Positions 1 through 10,816 are shown, numbered from the stretch's first letter. The stretch is 64,000 bases of DNA from Variovorax sp. (GCA_017744285.1 JAGIBP010000033.1:1-64000), one strand, 5' to 3'. Notes: a model not told the origin generated them from the sequence alone. Numbers and translations are program-made.

Positions 1-1894
<1,894 letters not shown>

Positions 1895-1898
<4 letters not shown>

Positions 1899-2434
1899 TC
1901 GGCCTGCACGTCAGCCACCGGCGCCGAGGTGGCGGCGGGCGGCGGCGGGGCGTCGGGCCGAAGCGGGATCGCCTCGCCGCCGCCATCGACCACGTCCAGG
2001 CCGCGGCTGATGGAGTCGTAGACCTTGCGGACGTAGCCGTGCTGGATGCCCCGTACGAAATTGCCCGAGTAGTAGCAACTGAAGGCCTTGCCCCAATTGC
2101 CCGAGGCGCTCGCGTAGCAGTCGGCCAGGATGCGCGCGGCGACAGACAGGTTCGCGCAGAGGTCGAAGGCTTTCTCGTGGGTGTCGAGTCCGTACTTCTT
2201 GAGATTGAAGCGGTTGATCTGCGCGATGCCCACGGAGAAGTTCTGGCCCTTGACTTCGAGCATGCGGGCAGTTGCCACGGCCTCGTCCAGGCTCCGGGGC
2301 TGGCGCGGCAGCCGCCCGCCGACGACGCCGATGGCATAGGGATTGGCGCCCGATTCGATATGGACCACGTGGCGCAGCACCGTCGCGGGAACCGCAAGAT
2401 CCTGGCACGCCATCATTTCCATTCCCAGAAGCAT
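1895..2434 (-). CDS. Lytic transglycosylase (SLT/VirB1-like)
   Basis: A 179-residue soluble-lytic-transglycosylase-type protein that would cleave the MurNAc-GlcNAc bond of peptidoglycan. The family core is visible: [12 protein letters not shown] near the N-terminus contains the catalytic Glu in the ES motif, [13 protein letters not shown] matches the G-x-x-Q-[IV]-N motif, and the helix with [13 protein letters not shown] and CYYSGN (A-Y-N-x-G type) follows. No convincing signal peptide is seen, although a short hydrophobic start ([15 protein letters not shown]) is present. VirB1/IagB relatives often serve secretion systems, but no such genes are nearby and the gene stands alone. It is tail to tail with aconitase, and the two stop codons overlap by 4 bases. 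The C-terminal 30 residues are Pro/Ala rich. Confidence 0.8.
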
Positions 2435-2654
2435 GGTGGGCTCTCCTTTGTCTTGATTGCCTTCCCGGCGCCACGGATATTCCGCTCAGCGAGGGGGAGG
2501 CCATTCTCAGGCGACCCGTGTCCAGATGTAACCTGACCCCCAAGGTTGGGCCTTTGCCCTCGCAACTTTGAGAACGTTCCCGGCGAGGGCCGGGATTTCG
2601 CACGCAGGTTCGGAGAGGGTCCGAGGGGACTTTCGCCCCAGCATCCTAGTTTTC

Positions 2655-2667
2655 GAGAATAATTCTC
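2655..2667. promoter_or_regulatory. Fur box upstream of feoAB
   Basis: GAGAATAATTCTC is a perfect 6-1-6 palindrome and matches the core of the Fur consensus (GATAATGATTATC-like 7-1-7 repeats). It lies immediately before the first possible feoA start codon. A Fur-Fe(II) dimer bound here would block transcription when iron is replete. The assignment rests on the palindrome and the location in front of ferrous iron transport genes. Confidence 0.8.
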
Positions 2668-2671
2668 ATTT

Positions 2672-2986
2672 TTGAAGACTCCTGGACAATTGCGGGTGAC
2701 CAACTTGACCGGCGCGGCCCTGGCCGCTATCAGCCTCCATCAACTTCCAAGCCGTCAGTGGGCGACTGTGCTCGATGTGGAACGGCCCGAGACGCCTGAA
2801 GACCGCGAACTGGCCTTGCGGCTGGTCGAGATCGGCTTCGTGCCCGGGGAGGCCGTGTGCATCGTGGCCAACGGGGTGCCGGGGCGCGAGCCGCTGGCGG
2901 TGCGCCTGGGGCATACGACGTTCGCATTGCGGCGCCGCGAGGCTTCCATGATCCGCGTGACGCCGGGAGCCGCTCGTCATGGTTGA
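2672..2986 (+). CDS. feoA: Ferrous iron transport protein A
   Basis: A small SH3-like cytoplasmic protein that supports FeoB in Fe(II) uptake. Recognisable FeoA features are RLVEIGFVPGEAVCIVANG and the closing segment ALRRREASMIRV, which form the family beta-barrel. The longest frame begins with TTG at 2672, only 5 bases after the Fur box, which is an unlikely place for a start. GTG at 2696 (VTNLTGAALAAISL) gives 96 residues, closer to the family length, and is a good alternative. The 3' end overlaps the feoB start by 8 bases, so the two are translationally coupled. Confidence 0.85.
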   Translation: MKTPGQLRVTNLTGAALAAISLHQLPSRQWATVLDVERPETPEDRELALRLVEIGFVPGEAVCIVANGVPGREPLAVRLGHTTFALRRREASMIRVTPGAARHG

Positions 2987-4877
2987 GGCCACGCTCACCT
3001 TCAAGCCGGGCGCCGGGGCGTCGTCGAGCCCGCCGGACCGCATCGCACTGCTGGGCAATCCCAATTGCGGCAAGACAGCGCTGTTCAACCTGCTCACGGG
3101 CAGCCGCCAGAAGGTGGCCAACTACGCGGGCGTCACGGTCGAGCGCAAGGAAGGCACCCTGCGCACCGCGTCGGGCCGCCGCGTGTTCGTGCTCGACCTG
3201 CCGGGCGCCTACAGCCTGAATGCGTTGTCGGCCGACGAGGCGGTCACGCGGGACGTGGTCACCGGGCAAAGCAGCGAGGCGCCTCCCGACCTGATCGTGT
3301 GCGTCACCGATGCCACGAACCTGCGCCTCAACCTGCGGCTGGTGCTCGAGGCCAAGCGCCTGGGCGTGCCGATGGTGGTCGCGCTGAACATGACCGACAT
3401 GGCGAGAAAGCAGGGCATCACGGTCGACACCGCCGCGCTCGCGCGCGAGCTCGGGGTGCCGGTGATCGAGACCGTGGGCGTGCACAGCAATGGCGCGCAG
3501 GCCTTGATCCAGGCGCTCGACGAGCCGGTGTCGACGGCCGCGCCGCGGGCGTGGCAGGCGCCGGGCTTCGACGACGTGCTCGACACCCAGCGCGAGGTGC
3601 GCCGCATCCTCGCCGTGGCGGTGAAGGAGCCGGTGGGCAGCCTCGCCACCAGCGACCGCATCGACCGCGTGGTGATGCATCCGCTGTGGGGCATGCTGGT
3701 GCTGGCGATCACGATGTTCCTGATGTTCCAGGCCGTGTTCAGCTGGGCCGAGGTGCCGATGGATGCGATCAAGGACGCCACCACCGTGTTCGGCGAGTGG
3801 GTCAAGCAGGTGGTGCCCGAGGGCATGCTGCAGAGTCTGCTGGTCGACGGCATCGTGGCGGGCGTGGGCGGCGTGATCGTCTTCCTGCCGCAGATCCTGA
3901 TCCTGTTCCTGTTCATCCTGGCGCTGGAGGATTCGGGCTATCTGCCGCGCGCGGCCTTCCTGCTCGACCGCGTGATGGGCACGGTGGGGCTGTCGGGGCG
4001 TTCGTTCATTCCGCTGCTGTCGAGCTTTGCCTGCGCCATCCCGGGCGTGATGGCGACGCGCACGATCACCAACTGGCGCGACCGGATCACGACGATCATG
4101 ATCGCGCCGCTGATGACCTGTTCGGCGCGGCTGCCGGTGTATGCGCTGCTGATCGCCGCGTTCATTCCGGCGCGCACCGTGGGCGGCATCTTCAACCTGC
4201 AGGGCGTGGTGCTGTTCGCGCTGTACGGCTTCGGCATCGTCTCCGCGATGGCGGTGGCATGGGTGATGAAGCGCTTCCGCGACAGCAAGGCGCATTCGCC
4301 GCTGATGATGGAATTGCCGGCCTACCGCTGGCCCAACCTGCGCAACCTGGCGCTGGGGCTTTACGAGCGGGCATGGATCTTCCTGCAACGCGTGGGCACG
4401 ATCATCCTCACGCTCACGATCCTGCTCTGGTTCCTGTCGACCTTCCCTTCGCCGCCCGAAGGCGCGACCGGTCCGGCGATCCAGTACAGCCTGGCGGGCA
4501 TCATCGGGCGCGGACTGGAGCACATCTTCGCTCCCATCGGCTTCAACTGGCAGATCTCCATCGCGCTCGTGCCGGGCATGGCGGCGCGTGAAGTGGCCGT
4601 GGGGGCGCTCGGCACGGTGTATGCGCTCTCGGCCACAGGCGACGACGTCGCGGGGCAGCTGGAGCCGCTGATCGCGGGCAGCTGGTCGCTGGCGACGGCG
4701 CTGTCGATGCTGGTCTGGTACGTCTTCGCACCGCAGTGCATCTCCACGCTGGCGACCGTCAAGCGCGAGACCGGCTCATGGCGCTACGTGTTGATCATGG
4801 CTGGTTATTTGTTCGGACTCGCCTACATTGCGTGCTGGATCACCTATCGGGTGGCCCTCGCACTCACAGGAGGATGA
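2979..4877 (+). CDS. feoB: Ferrous iron transporter B
   Basis: Inner-membrane Fe(II) transporter with an N-terminal GTP-binding domain. The G motifs are intact: G1 GNPNCGKT (residues 26-33), G3 DLPG (73-76) and G4 NMTD (137-140). A membrane domain with two Gate-type halves follows; the segments FIPLLSSFACAIPGVMATR and ALVPGMAAREVAVGALGT are characteristic. At 632 residues it is shorter than the roughly 770 of E. coli but normal for Burkholderiales. It overlaps feoA and is followed after one base by a small Cys-rich membrane protein, so the three form one Fur-controlled operon. Confidence 0.96.
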   Translation: MVEATLTFKPGAGASSSPPDRIALLGNPNCGKTALFNLLTGSRQKVANYAGVTVERKEGTLRTASGRRVFVLDLPGAYSLNALSADEAVTRDVVTGQSSEAPPDLIVCVTDATNLRLNLRLVLEAKRLGVPMVVALNMTDMARKQGITVDTAALARELGVPVIETVGVHSNGAQALIQALDEPVSTAAPRAWQAPGFDDVLDTQREVRRILAVAVKEPVGSLATSDRIDRVVMHPLWGMLVLAITMFLMFQAVFSWAEVPMDAIKDATTVFGEWVKQVVPEGMLQSLLVDGIVAGVGGVIVFLPQILILFLFILALEDSGYLPRAAFLLDRVMGTVGLSGRSFIPLLSSFACAIPGVMATRTITNWRDRITTIMIAPLMTCSARLPVYALLIAAFIPARTVGGIFNLQGVVLFALYGFGIVSAMAVAWVMKRFRDSKAHSPLMMELPAYRWPNLRNLALGLYERAWIFLQRVGTIILTLTILLWFLSTFPSPPEGATGPAIQYSLAGIIGRGLEHIFAPIGFNWQISIALVPGMAAREVAVGALGTVYALSATGDDVAGQLEPLIAGSWSLATALSMLVWYVFAPQCISTLATVKRETGSWRYVLIMAGYLFGLAYIACWITYRVALALTGG

Positions 4878-4878
4878 G

Positions 4879-5154
4879 ATGGCACAACAAATCGTCGTCG
4901 CGCTGATCGTCGCGCTGGCCGCGCTTTACGCGGTCTGGCGCTGGATGCCCGGCAGCTGGCGCCGGGCGATGGCCGCCAAGGTGGCCGCCGGCTCGGAGCG
5001 CGCCGGCCTGGTCGATGCGCAGCAGGCCCGGCAGCTCGCCGCATCGCTCGGCAAGACCTCGGGCTGCGGCTCGTGCGACAGCTGCGGCAGCTGCTCGACC
5101 CCCGGCGGCAAGGGCGTCGACGCCGGCAAGGCTTCCGCGCCGCGCGCCCACTGA
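4879..5154 (+). CDS. Small Cys-rich membrane protein associated with FeoB
   Basis: A 91-residue protein with one N-terminal membrane helix (MAQQIVVALIVALAALYAVW) and a Cys cluster SGCGSCDSCGSC near residues 59-70. The start is fixed by an AGGAGG ribosome site (4868-4873) directly before ATG 4879. The gene begins one base after feoB stops. Cys-rich single-helix proteins behind feoB are known in several phyla (FeoB-associated Cys-rich family, DUF6587-like in Burkholderiales). A role in Fe(II) handling or FeoB regulation, replacing FeoC, is inferred from position. The spaced Cys residues could bind iron or another metal. Confidence 0.8.
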   Translation: MAQQIVVALIVALAALYAVWRWMPGSWRRAMAAKVAAGSERAGLVDAQQARQLAASLGKTSGCGSCDSCGSCSTPGGKGVDAGKASAPRAH

Positions 5155-5169
5155 ACCCCGCGCGGCTCG

Positions 5170-6348
5170 ATGGCGGCACACGTCCTGATCGCGGGAGGCG
5201 GCATCGCGGGCCTGGCGAGCGCGCTCGCGCTGGCGCACCGGCGCCATCGCATCGATCTGCTGGAGCAGGCGGTGGCATTCGGCGAGGTCGGCGCGGGCAT
5301 CCAGCTCGGCCCCAATGTCACGCGGCGGCTGCAGGCGCTCGGCCTGTCCGAGGGGCTCATGCGCATCGCGGCGCGGCCGGAGGCGCTGGTCGTCCGCAGC
5401 GCGCTGGCGGGCCAGGAAATCGCCCGCCTGCCGCTCGGCAATGCCATGTTGCACAGCTATGCCGCGCCCTATCTCTGCGTCCACCGCGCGGATCTCCATG
5501 CATTGCTGCTGTCGGCGGTGCGCGGGACCGGGGCGGTCACGCTCACCACCGGCGCGCGCGTGGCGCAGGTCACGGCGCGCGGCGACGCCGTCTGCGCCGC
5601 CAGCGCCGATGCGCGCGTCTGGGAGGCCGATGCGCTGGTCGGTGCCGACGGGCTCTGGAGCACGGTGCGCCCCAGCGTCGTCGACGACACGTCGCCGCCG
5701 CGCGCGACGGGGCACACCGCATGGCGCGCGATGGTCGATCAGTCGGCCTTGCCGGCCGCGCTGCGCAGCTCGCGCATCGACATCTGGCTGGGCCCGCGGC
5801 TGCATGCGGTGTCGTACCCCGTGCGGCACGGCGATGCGCTCAACGTGGTGGTGCTGGCCGAGGCCGCGCCGGAAGGCGATGCGCGCGACTGGGACCGCGC
5901 GGCGAGCCTCGCCTCGCTGCAGCAGGCCACGGGCCGCACCTGCGGCGCGCTGCAGGCCCTGCTCGAAGCCATTCCCTCGTGGCGCGCATGGACCCTGAAC
6001 GACCGCCCGCCGCTCACCGGGCCGCGGCAGATGGCCGGCGAGCGCATTGCGCTGACCGGCGACGCCGCCCACCCCATGCTGCCCTATATGGCCCAGGGCG
6101 CGGGCATGGCCATCGAGGATGCGGTCGCGCTCGCGGATGCGCTCGACGGCGGCTCGGCCGACCAGGTGCCGGCGGCGTTCGACCGTTATGCGGCCGAGCG
6201 CTGGGAACGTAACGCCAACGTGCAGGCGCGCTCGCGACGCAACGCCGAGATCTTCCACGCCACCGGCCTCGTGCGCGTGGGCCGCGACGCGGCGCTGCGC
6301 ATGCTGGGCGCCAGGCTGCTCGACGTTCCCTGGCTCTACGACGCCTGA
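5170..6348 (+). CDS. FAD-dependent monooxygenase (salicylate hydroxylase-like)
   Basis: A 392-residue group A flavoprotein monooxygenase. The N-terminal Rossmann motif IAGGGIAGLASALALAHR binds FAD, VGADGLWSTVR is the DG motif, and GDAAHPMLPYMAQGAGMAIE is the second FAD-binding segment with the substrate-site Pro. The nearest familiar relatives hydroxylate aromatic acids such as salicylate or 3-hydroxybenzoate; the true substrate cannot be read from sequence. It begins 15 bases after the FeoB-associated gene, so read-through from the iron operon is possible, although no functional link is evident. It ends one base before the convergent ankyrin gene. Confidence 0.85.
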   Translation: MAAHVLIAGGGIAGLASALALAHRRHRIDLLEQAVAFGEVGAGIQLGPNVTRRLQALGLSEGLMRIAARPEALVVRSALAGQEIARLPLGNAMLHSYAAPYLCVHRADLHALLLSAVRGTGAVTLTTGARVAQVTARGDAVCAASADARVWEADALVGADGLWSTVRPSVVDDTSPPRATGHTAWRAMVDQSALPAALRSSRIDIWLGPRLHAVSYPVRHGDALNVVVLAEAAPEGDARDWDRAASLASLQQATGRTCGALQALLEAIPSWRAWTLNDRPPLTGPRQMAGERIALTGDAAHPMLPYMAQGAGMAIEDAVALADALDGGSADQVPAAFDRYAAERWERNANVQARSRRNAEIFHATGLVRVGRDAALRMLGARLLDVPWLYDA

Positions 6349-6349
6349 G

Positions 6350-7588
6350 TCAGAGGCTGAAGCTGCGCAGGTGGTCCACGCGCCGGGTCAGTCCGGCGAG
6401 TCCGAGGTAGTGCGTCAGCCGGCCTTCGCGCACCTCGATCAGCGCGGATTCGAGTTCGGCCAGCATGTCGTCGCGCGCGGTGGCGTACGCGGCCGGCAGG
6501 TCGTCGTGCGACTGCGCATAGGCCGCCGCGATGAGCCGCGCCGCGGCAGGGGCGCCGCAGGCCACGCATTCGGCGATGGCCGTGGCGCTGGGCTGCGCGC
6601 CGTGCGTCAACAGGAGATCGACGAGTTCGGGCGACACCGCGGCGTCGATGGCGTCGAGCGCGTCGGGCGCCACCGGCGCGCCGGCGCGCACCAGCGCGGC
6701 CGCCGCCGCATGCGCGCCGTGGCCGATCGCGAGATCGGTCGCGATCGCGCTGCCGCTCAGGGGACCGTCGAACGAAACACCCGCGGCATGCAGCCTGGCC
6801 ACGAGTTCGGCGTCGTCGGTCGCGACCGCATGGCGCAGCGCGATGCGCGAGAGCGCGCCGTCTTCCGCCAGCGTGCCGTCGTCGAGGGGCGTGCGCCAGT
6901 CCACCATCGCCTGCCGATAGAAGGCCACGACCTTGTCCACCAGCTCGATCGGCAGGCCGTCTTCCTGGTGCCGGTCATCGAGGTAAGCCAGGAGCGCCTG
7001 GCCGGTGAAGTATTCGCCCGCCGGCGCGAGCGGGTCTTCGTCCAGGCGCAGGGTCTCGAAGGCGGCATGGAGGTCATGGCCCAGGGTCGTCATGCCGTCT
7101 TCGTGCATCTCGTGCGCCCAGGCCTCGGGCAGTCCCTGCTTCCACGCGAGGACGTGGCCGTAGTCGGCGCCGGTCTCGACCACCGCATACACGCGATCGC
7201 AGTATTCGAAGCCGCCGAAGGGCAGCAGCGTGAGCTTGCCGTCCCAGGGCTCGTTGCTCTGGGCGGCGGCTTCGCGCGCGCCTTCGAGTTCGTGATCGAT
7301 CCAGCCCTGCAGGTCGTGGTAGGTGTCGCTTCCGTTCCAGAACAGCTCGTTCCAGCTGAACGACTCCTCGTTGCCGTTCATGTGCAGATGCAAGTCGTAG
7401 TCCAGCCGGCCGCCCGCGGTCACGCGCCACAGCGACAGCAGGTCCGGCGGGATCGGCCCGGCGCAGGCGGCCTGCACGGCCGCGATCTGCGCGGCGGACA
7501 TCGGCGGCTGCGCGTCGAAGATCACGCGCTTGGCGAAGAGCACGACACCGTGGGTGCGCAACTGGGCGAGTTCGTCGTCGCTGAACAT
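6350..7588 (-). CDS. SMI1/KNR4 (SUKH)-like protein with ankyrin-type repeats
   Basis: A 412-residue cytoplasmic protein. The first 200 residues resemble the SUKH (SMI1/KNR4) fold: IPPDLLSLWRVTAGGRLDYD is the typical opening helix and turn, followed by LLPFGGFEYCDRVYAVVET. The second half carries degenerate ankyrin-like repeats, e.g. LRHAVATDDAELVARLHAAG and SPELVDLLLTHGAQPSATA. SUKH proteins are often immunity proteins against contact-dependent or secreted toxins, but no toxin gene lies next to this one. It has no signal peptide and stands alone on its strand. The function is not known. Confidence 0.65.
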   Translation of the reverse strand: MFSDDELAQLRTHGVVLFAKRVIFDAQPPMSAAQIAAVQAACAGPIPPDLLSLWRVTAGGRLDYDLHLHMNGNEESFSWNELFWNGSDTYHDLQGWIDHELEGAREAAAQSNEPWDGKLTLLPFGGFEYCDRVYAVVETGADYGHVLAWKQGLPEAWAHEMHEDGMTTLGHDLHAAFETLRLDEDPLAPAGEYFTGQALLAYLDDRHQEDGLPIELVDKVVAFYRQAMVDWRTPLDDGTLAEDGALSRIALRHAVATDDAELVARLHAAGVSFDGPLSGSAIATDLAIGHGAHAAAAALVRAGAPVAPDALDAIDAAVSPELVDLLLTHGAQPSATAIAECVACGAPAAARLIAAAYAQSHDDLPAAYATARDDMLAELESALIEVREGRLTHYLGLAGLTRRVDHLRSFSL

Positions 7589-7654
7589 CGGGTCACCTCC
7601 TGCGCGGATAGCTTACGCCCCCGGTTGCGACCGCGCCAGCTGGCGCACCCAAGT

Positions 7655-8584
7655 TCAGGCCACGCGCCCGAGCAGCAAATACTCCATGAGCGCCTTCTGC
7701 ACGTGCATGCGGTTCTCGGCCTCGTCCCAGACCACCGATTGCGGGCCGTCGATCACCTCGGCCTGCACTTCCTCGCCGCGGTGCGCGGGCAGGCAGTGCA
7801 TGAACAGGGCGTCGGGCTGCGCGACGCGCATCATCTCGGTGTCGACGCACCAGTCGGCGAAGGCCGCGCGGCGTGCCTCGTTCTCGGCTTCGTAGCCCAT
7901 GCTGGTCCACACGTCGGTGGTGACGAGATCCGCGCCGCGGCAGGCCTCCATGGGGTCCTTGAAGACCTTGTAGCTGTCGGAGGAGCGAAGGCCGGCGATC
8001 GACTGGTCGACCTCGTAGCCGCTGGGCGTGCTCACGTGCACCGTGAAGCCGAGGATCTCGCTCGCCTGCAGCCAGGTGTTGGCCATGTTGTTGCCGTCGC
8101 CGACCCAGGCCACCGTCTTGCCGGCGATCGAGCCGCGGTGCTCGATGTAGGTGAAGATGTCCGCCAGGATCTGGCAGGGGTGGAACTCGTTCGTCAGGCC
8201 GTTGATCACCGGCACGCGCGAATGCGCCGCGAAGGCTTCGATCTTGGTCTGCTCGAAGGTGCGGATCATCACCAGGTCGACCATGCGGCTGATGACCTTG
8301 GCGCTGTCCTCGATCGGCTCGGAGCGGCCGAGCTGGCTGTCGCCCGTGGTGAGGTGCACCACGCTGCCACCGAGCTGGTACATGCCGGCCTCGAAGCTCA
8401 CTCGCGTCCGCGTCGAAGCCTTCTCGAAGATCATGGCCAGCGTCCGGTCGACCAGCGGCTGGTGCTTTTCGTAGGCCTTGAACTTCTTCTTGATCAGCGC
8501 GGCCCGTGCGAGCAGGTGCGCGTATTCGTCCGCGGTGAAGTCCGAGAATTGCAGGTAATGCTGGATGGCAGGCGTCTGGCTCAT
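7655..8584 (-). CDS. argF: Ornithine carbamoyltransferase
   Basis: Converts ornithine and carbamoyl phosphate to citrulline in arginine synthesis. The 309-residue product shows the carbamoyl phosphate loop STRTR (57-61), HPCQ (135-138) and HCLP (263-266) with the catalytic Cys. ATG at 8584 was chosen although the frame is open further upstream, because it overlaps the argD stop in an ATGA junction and gives the family length. argD and argF therefore form a coupled two-gene operon. Confidence 0.96.
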   Translation of the reverse strand: MSQTPAIQHYLQFSDFTADEYAHLLARAALIKKKFKAYEKHQPLVDRTLAMIFEKASTRTRVSFEAGMYQLGGSVVHLTTGDSQLGRSEPIEDSAKVISRMVDLVMIRTFEQTKIEAFAAHSRVPVINGLTNEFHPCQILADIFTYIEHRGSIAGKTVAWVGDGNNMANTWLQASEILGFTVHVSTPSGYEVDQSIAGLRSSDSYKVFKDPMEACRGADLVTTDVWTSMGYEAENEARRAAFADWCVDTEMMRVAQPDALFMHCLPAHRGEEVQAEVIDGPQSVVWDEAENRMHVQKALMEYLLLGRVA

Positions 8585-9786
8585 GGTTGAGGTTCCGCGA
8601 GGAAGGCTTTCACGATCGGGGCGAGGATCGCGACGATCTCGTCCGCTTCGGCGGTGCTGAGGATCAATGGTGGCACAAGGCGGATCACGCTGTCGGCCGT
8701 CACGCTCAGCAGCAGGCCGGCGGCGCAGGCGCGCTCGAGGATCGCGCCGCAGGGCCGCGCGAGCTCGATGCCGAGCATCAGGCCCTGTCCGCGCACTTCC
8801 TTCACGCCCGCCACGCCGGAGAGCTCGCGCTCCAGGGCGGCCTTCAGGTGGGCGCCGACCTTGGCGACGTGGTCGAGCAGGTTGTGCTCTTCCATGATCC
8901 GGATGGTCTCGATGCCGGCGCGCATCGCGAGCGGATTGCCGCCGAAGGTCGTGCCGTGGTTGCCTGGACCGAAGATGTTGGCGGCCTTCGGACCCGCGAC
9001 GACCGCGCCCACCGGCACGCCCGAACCCAGGCCCTTGGCCAGCGGCATCACGTCGGGCACGATGCCGGCCCACTGGTGCGCGAACCACTTGCCGGTGCGG
9101 CCCATGCCGCACTGCACCTCGTCGATCATCATGAGCCAGTCGCGCTCGTCGCAGAGCTGGCGCACCTGGCGCAGGTACTCCCAGCGCATCGGATGGATGC
9201 CGCCTTCGCCCTGGATGGTCTCGAACATCACGGCGACCACGTTCGGGTTGCCTTCTGTGGCCTTCTTGAGCGCGCCGATGTCGTTGAGCGGCACCCGGAT
9301 GAAGCCCTCGACCAGCGGCTCGAAGCCCTTCTGGATCTTCGGGTTGCCGGTGGCCGACAGCGTGGCGATGCTGCGGCCGTGGAACGCGGCCTCGTAGACC
9401 ACGATCTCGGGCCGCTCGATCCCCTTGTCATGGCCGAACTTGCGCGCGAGCTTGAGCGCCGCCTCGTTGGCTTCCAGCCCCGTCGAGCAGAAGAAGACGT
9501 TGGTCATCCCCGTGAGCTCGGTCAGCTTGGCCGCGAGCTTTTCCTGGCCGGTGACGTGGTAGTAGTTGGAGCTGTGGATCAGCTTGGCGATCTGCTCCTG
9601 CAGCGCCGGCACCAGCTCGGGATGGTTGTGGCCCAGCGTGTTGACCGCGATCCCGCCCAGCCCGTCGAGATACGCGCGGCCTTCGGTATCCCAGACGCGG
9701 CAGCCCTGGCCGTGCGACAGCGCGATCGGCAGGCGGCCGTAGGTGTTCATGACGTGGGGCGACGAGGGGGCTGCAGTGGCGCTCAT
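8581..9786 (-). CDS. argD: Acetylornithine aminotransferase
   Basis: A class III PLP-dependent aminotransferase of 401 residues making N-acetylornithine from the semialdehyde in arginine synthesis. The PLP-binding lysine is K251 (PLAKGLGSG), and D222 in MIDEVQCGMGRTG contacts the pyridine nitrogen. TGLEANEAALKLAR is the substrate-cofactor loop. The start at 9786 has a GGAGA ribosome site just upstream; the open frame beyond it lacks family similarity. It is joined to argF by an ATGA overlap and diverges from the DUF3579 gene. Family relatives that use succinylornithine or GABA cannot be excluded by sequence, but linkage with argF favours arginine synthesis. Confidence 0.93.
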   Translation of the reverse strand: MSATAAPSSPHVMNTYGRLPIALSHGQGCRVWDTEGRAYLDGLGGIAVNTLGHNHPELVPALQEQIAKLIHSSNYYHVTGQEKLAAKLTELTGMTNVFFCSTGLEANEAALKLARKFGHDKGIERPEIVVYEAAFHGRSIATLSATGNPKIQKGFEPLVEGFIRVPLNDIGALKKATEGNPNVVAVMFETIQGEGGIHPMRWEYLRQVRQLCDERDWLMMIDEVQCGMGRTGKWFAHQWAGIVPDVMPLAKGLGSGVPVGAVVAGPKAANIFGPGNHGTTFGGNPLAMRAGIETIRIMEEHNLLDHVAKVGAHLKAALERELSGVAGVKEVRGQGLMLGIELARPCGAILERACAAGLLLSVTADSVIRLVPPLILSTAEADEIVAILAPIVKAFLAEPQP

Positions 9787-9958
9787 GCGGTTCTCCGGAA
9801 AAGGGAAGGCGGATTCTAGGCGTGCGGTTCGACGCCTTCGTTGAGGATTGCGCATCAGACCAATGCCCCTCTGCCTGTCGCCGCGGGGACCCCCGGATAG
9901 AATCCTTTGTGCGGCGCAGCACAGCCTGTGCATTCTTCGCGCCCGCCAAAGCCAACCG

Positions 9959-10315
9959 ATGGTTTCTCCCAACGCCAAAGAAATATTCATTCAGGGCATC
10001 ACCCACGATGGCCGGACCTTTCGCCCCAGCGATTGGGCCGAACGGCTGGCTGGCGTGATGTGTTCGTTTCGCCCGGGGGGGCCGCAGCCTGGAAGCCACC
10101 TGAGCTATTCGCCGTGGTGCATTCCGACGGTCATCAACGGCATCAAGTGCGTGGTGGTCAACCGCCAGCTGCGCGACGCGGAGCCCATGGCCTGGGATTT
10201 CTGCGTGAATTTCGCGAAGGACAACAATCTCCAGGTCGCGGAAGCGTGCCTCGTGCCGGACGCGCCGGAGGCGCCGGTGCGGCCGCCGTCGAATTCGACC
10301 GCGACCCAGAAGTGA
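9959..10315 (+). CDS. DUF3579 family protein
   Basis: A 118-residue cytoplasmic protein of unknown function belonging to a family common in Betaproteobacteria. The conserved opening (KEIFIQGITHDGRTFRPSDW), the central SYSPWCIPTVINGIKCVVV and the helix AWDFCVNFAKDNNLQVAEAC are intact. ATG 9959 was chosen over upstream starts because similarity begins there. The protein has no membrane segment and no recognisable catalytic motif. It diverges from argD, sharing about 170 bases of upstream DNA, and is followed by a bidirectional terminator. Confidence 0.8.
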   Translation: MVSPNAKEIFIQGITHDGRTFRPSDWAERLAGVMCSFRPGGPQPGSHLSYSPWCIPTVINGIKCVVVNRQLRDAEPMAWDFCVNFAKDNNLQVAEACLVPDAPEAPVRPPSNSTATQK

Positions 10316-10375
10316 GCGGGCCAGGCCGCTGATTCGTGCCTGCCGCCGGGGCTTTAACTCGTCAGTCGCCCATGA

Positions 10376-10399
10376 AAAAACCGCCCGAAGGCGGTTTTT
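10376..10399. terminator. Bidirectional intrinsic terminator between DUF3579 and rpsT
   Basis: A perfect 10-base stem (AAAAACCGCC / GGCGGTTTTT) with loop CGAA. T-rich sequence on both strands lets it end transcription from the DUF3579 gene on the plus strand and from rpsT on the minus strand. Confidence 0.88.
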
Positions 10400-10470
10400 C
10401 TTTTTTGCTGCAGCGCACCCCGATCAAACGGCGGACCAGCGAACCGGTCCGGGCTGTTTGCCTGAAAGCG

Positions 10471-10770
10471 TCAGGCGGCGAGGGCCAGGGCCTTGACCTT
10501 GGCGGCGAGGCGGCTCTTGTCGCGAGCGGCCTTGTTCTTGTGGAAGATGCCCTTGTCGGCCACGGTGTCGAGGACGCTCTGGGCCTTGGCGAAGTTCTCG
10601 GCCGCCTTGGTCTTGTCGCCGGCCAGCACGGCCTTCTCGACGTTCTTCACGGCGGTGCGGTATTTGGAGCGCAGCGAGGTGTTCGCAGCGTTGAGCTTGA
10701 CGTCCTGGCGGGCGCGTTTACGGCCCGACGCGAGGCGCGGGTTCTTTTTCTTGGGCTTGGTAGATGCCAC
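10471..10770 (-). CDS. rpsT: 30S ribosomal protein S20
   Basis: A basic 99-residue 16S rRNA-binding protein of the small subunit. The Lys/Arg-rich N-terminus ([17 protein letters not shown]) and the helical core ([16 protein letters not shown]) are typical. The start is GTG at 10770, marked by an AAGGAA ribosome site; the open frame upstream is not S20-like. S20 genes commonly use non-ATG starts for autoregulation, so the GTG here fits. Confidence 0.95.
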   Translation of the reverse strand: MASTKPKKKNPRLASGRKRARQDVKLNAANTSLRSKYRTAVKNVEKAVLAGDKTKAAENFAKAQSVLDTVADKGIFHKNKAARDKSRLAAKVKALALAA

Positions 10771-10816
10771 GGTGGAATTCCTTAAGGTGTCTGGGGATGA
10801 TGCAGCAAAGCCCGCC

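Noticed and set aside
2730..4523. A 597-codon open frame on the minus strand opposite feoB
   Set aside because: It is His/Arg/Gln rich with no recognisable domain and mirrors feoB codon positions; an antisense shadow of a high-GC gene.
7633..7646. Perfect palindrome GCGCCAGCTGGCGC after argF as a terminator
   Set aside because: No T run follows on the minus strand, so an intrinsic terminator is not supported; it may be chance in GC-rich DNA.
6119..8590. An 823-codon plus-strand open frame across the ankyrin and argF genes
   Set aside because: It lies opposite two well-supported minus-strand genes and has Arg/His/Val-rich shadow composition.
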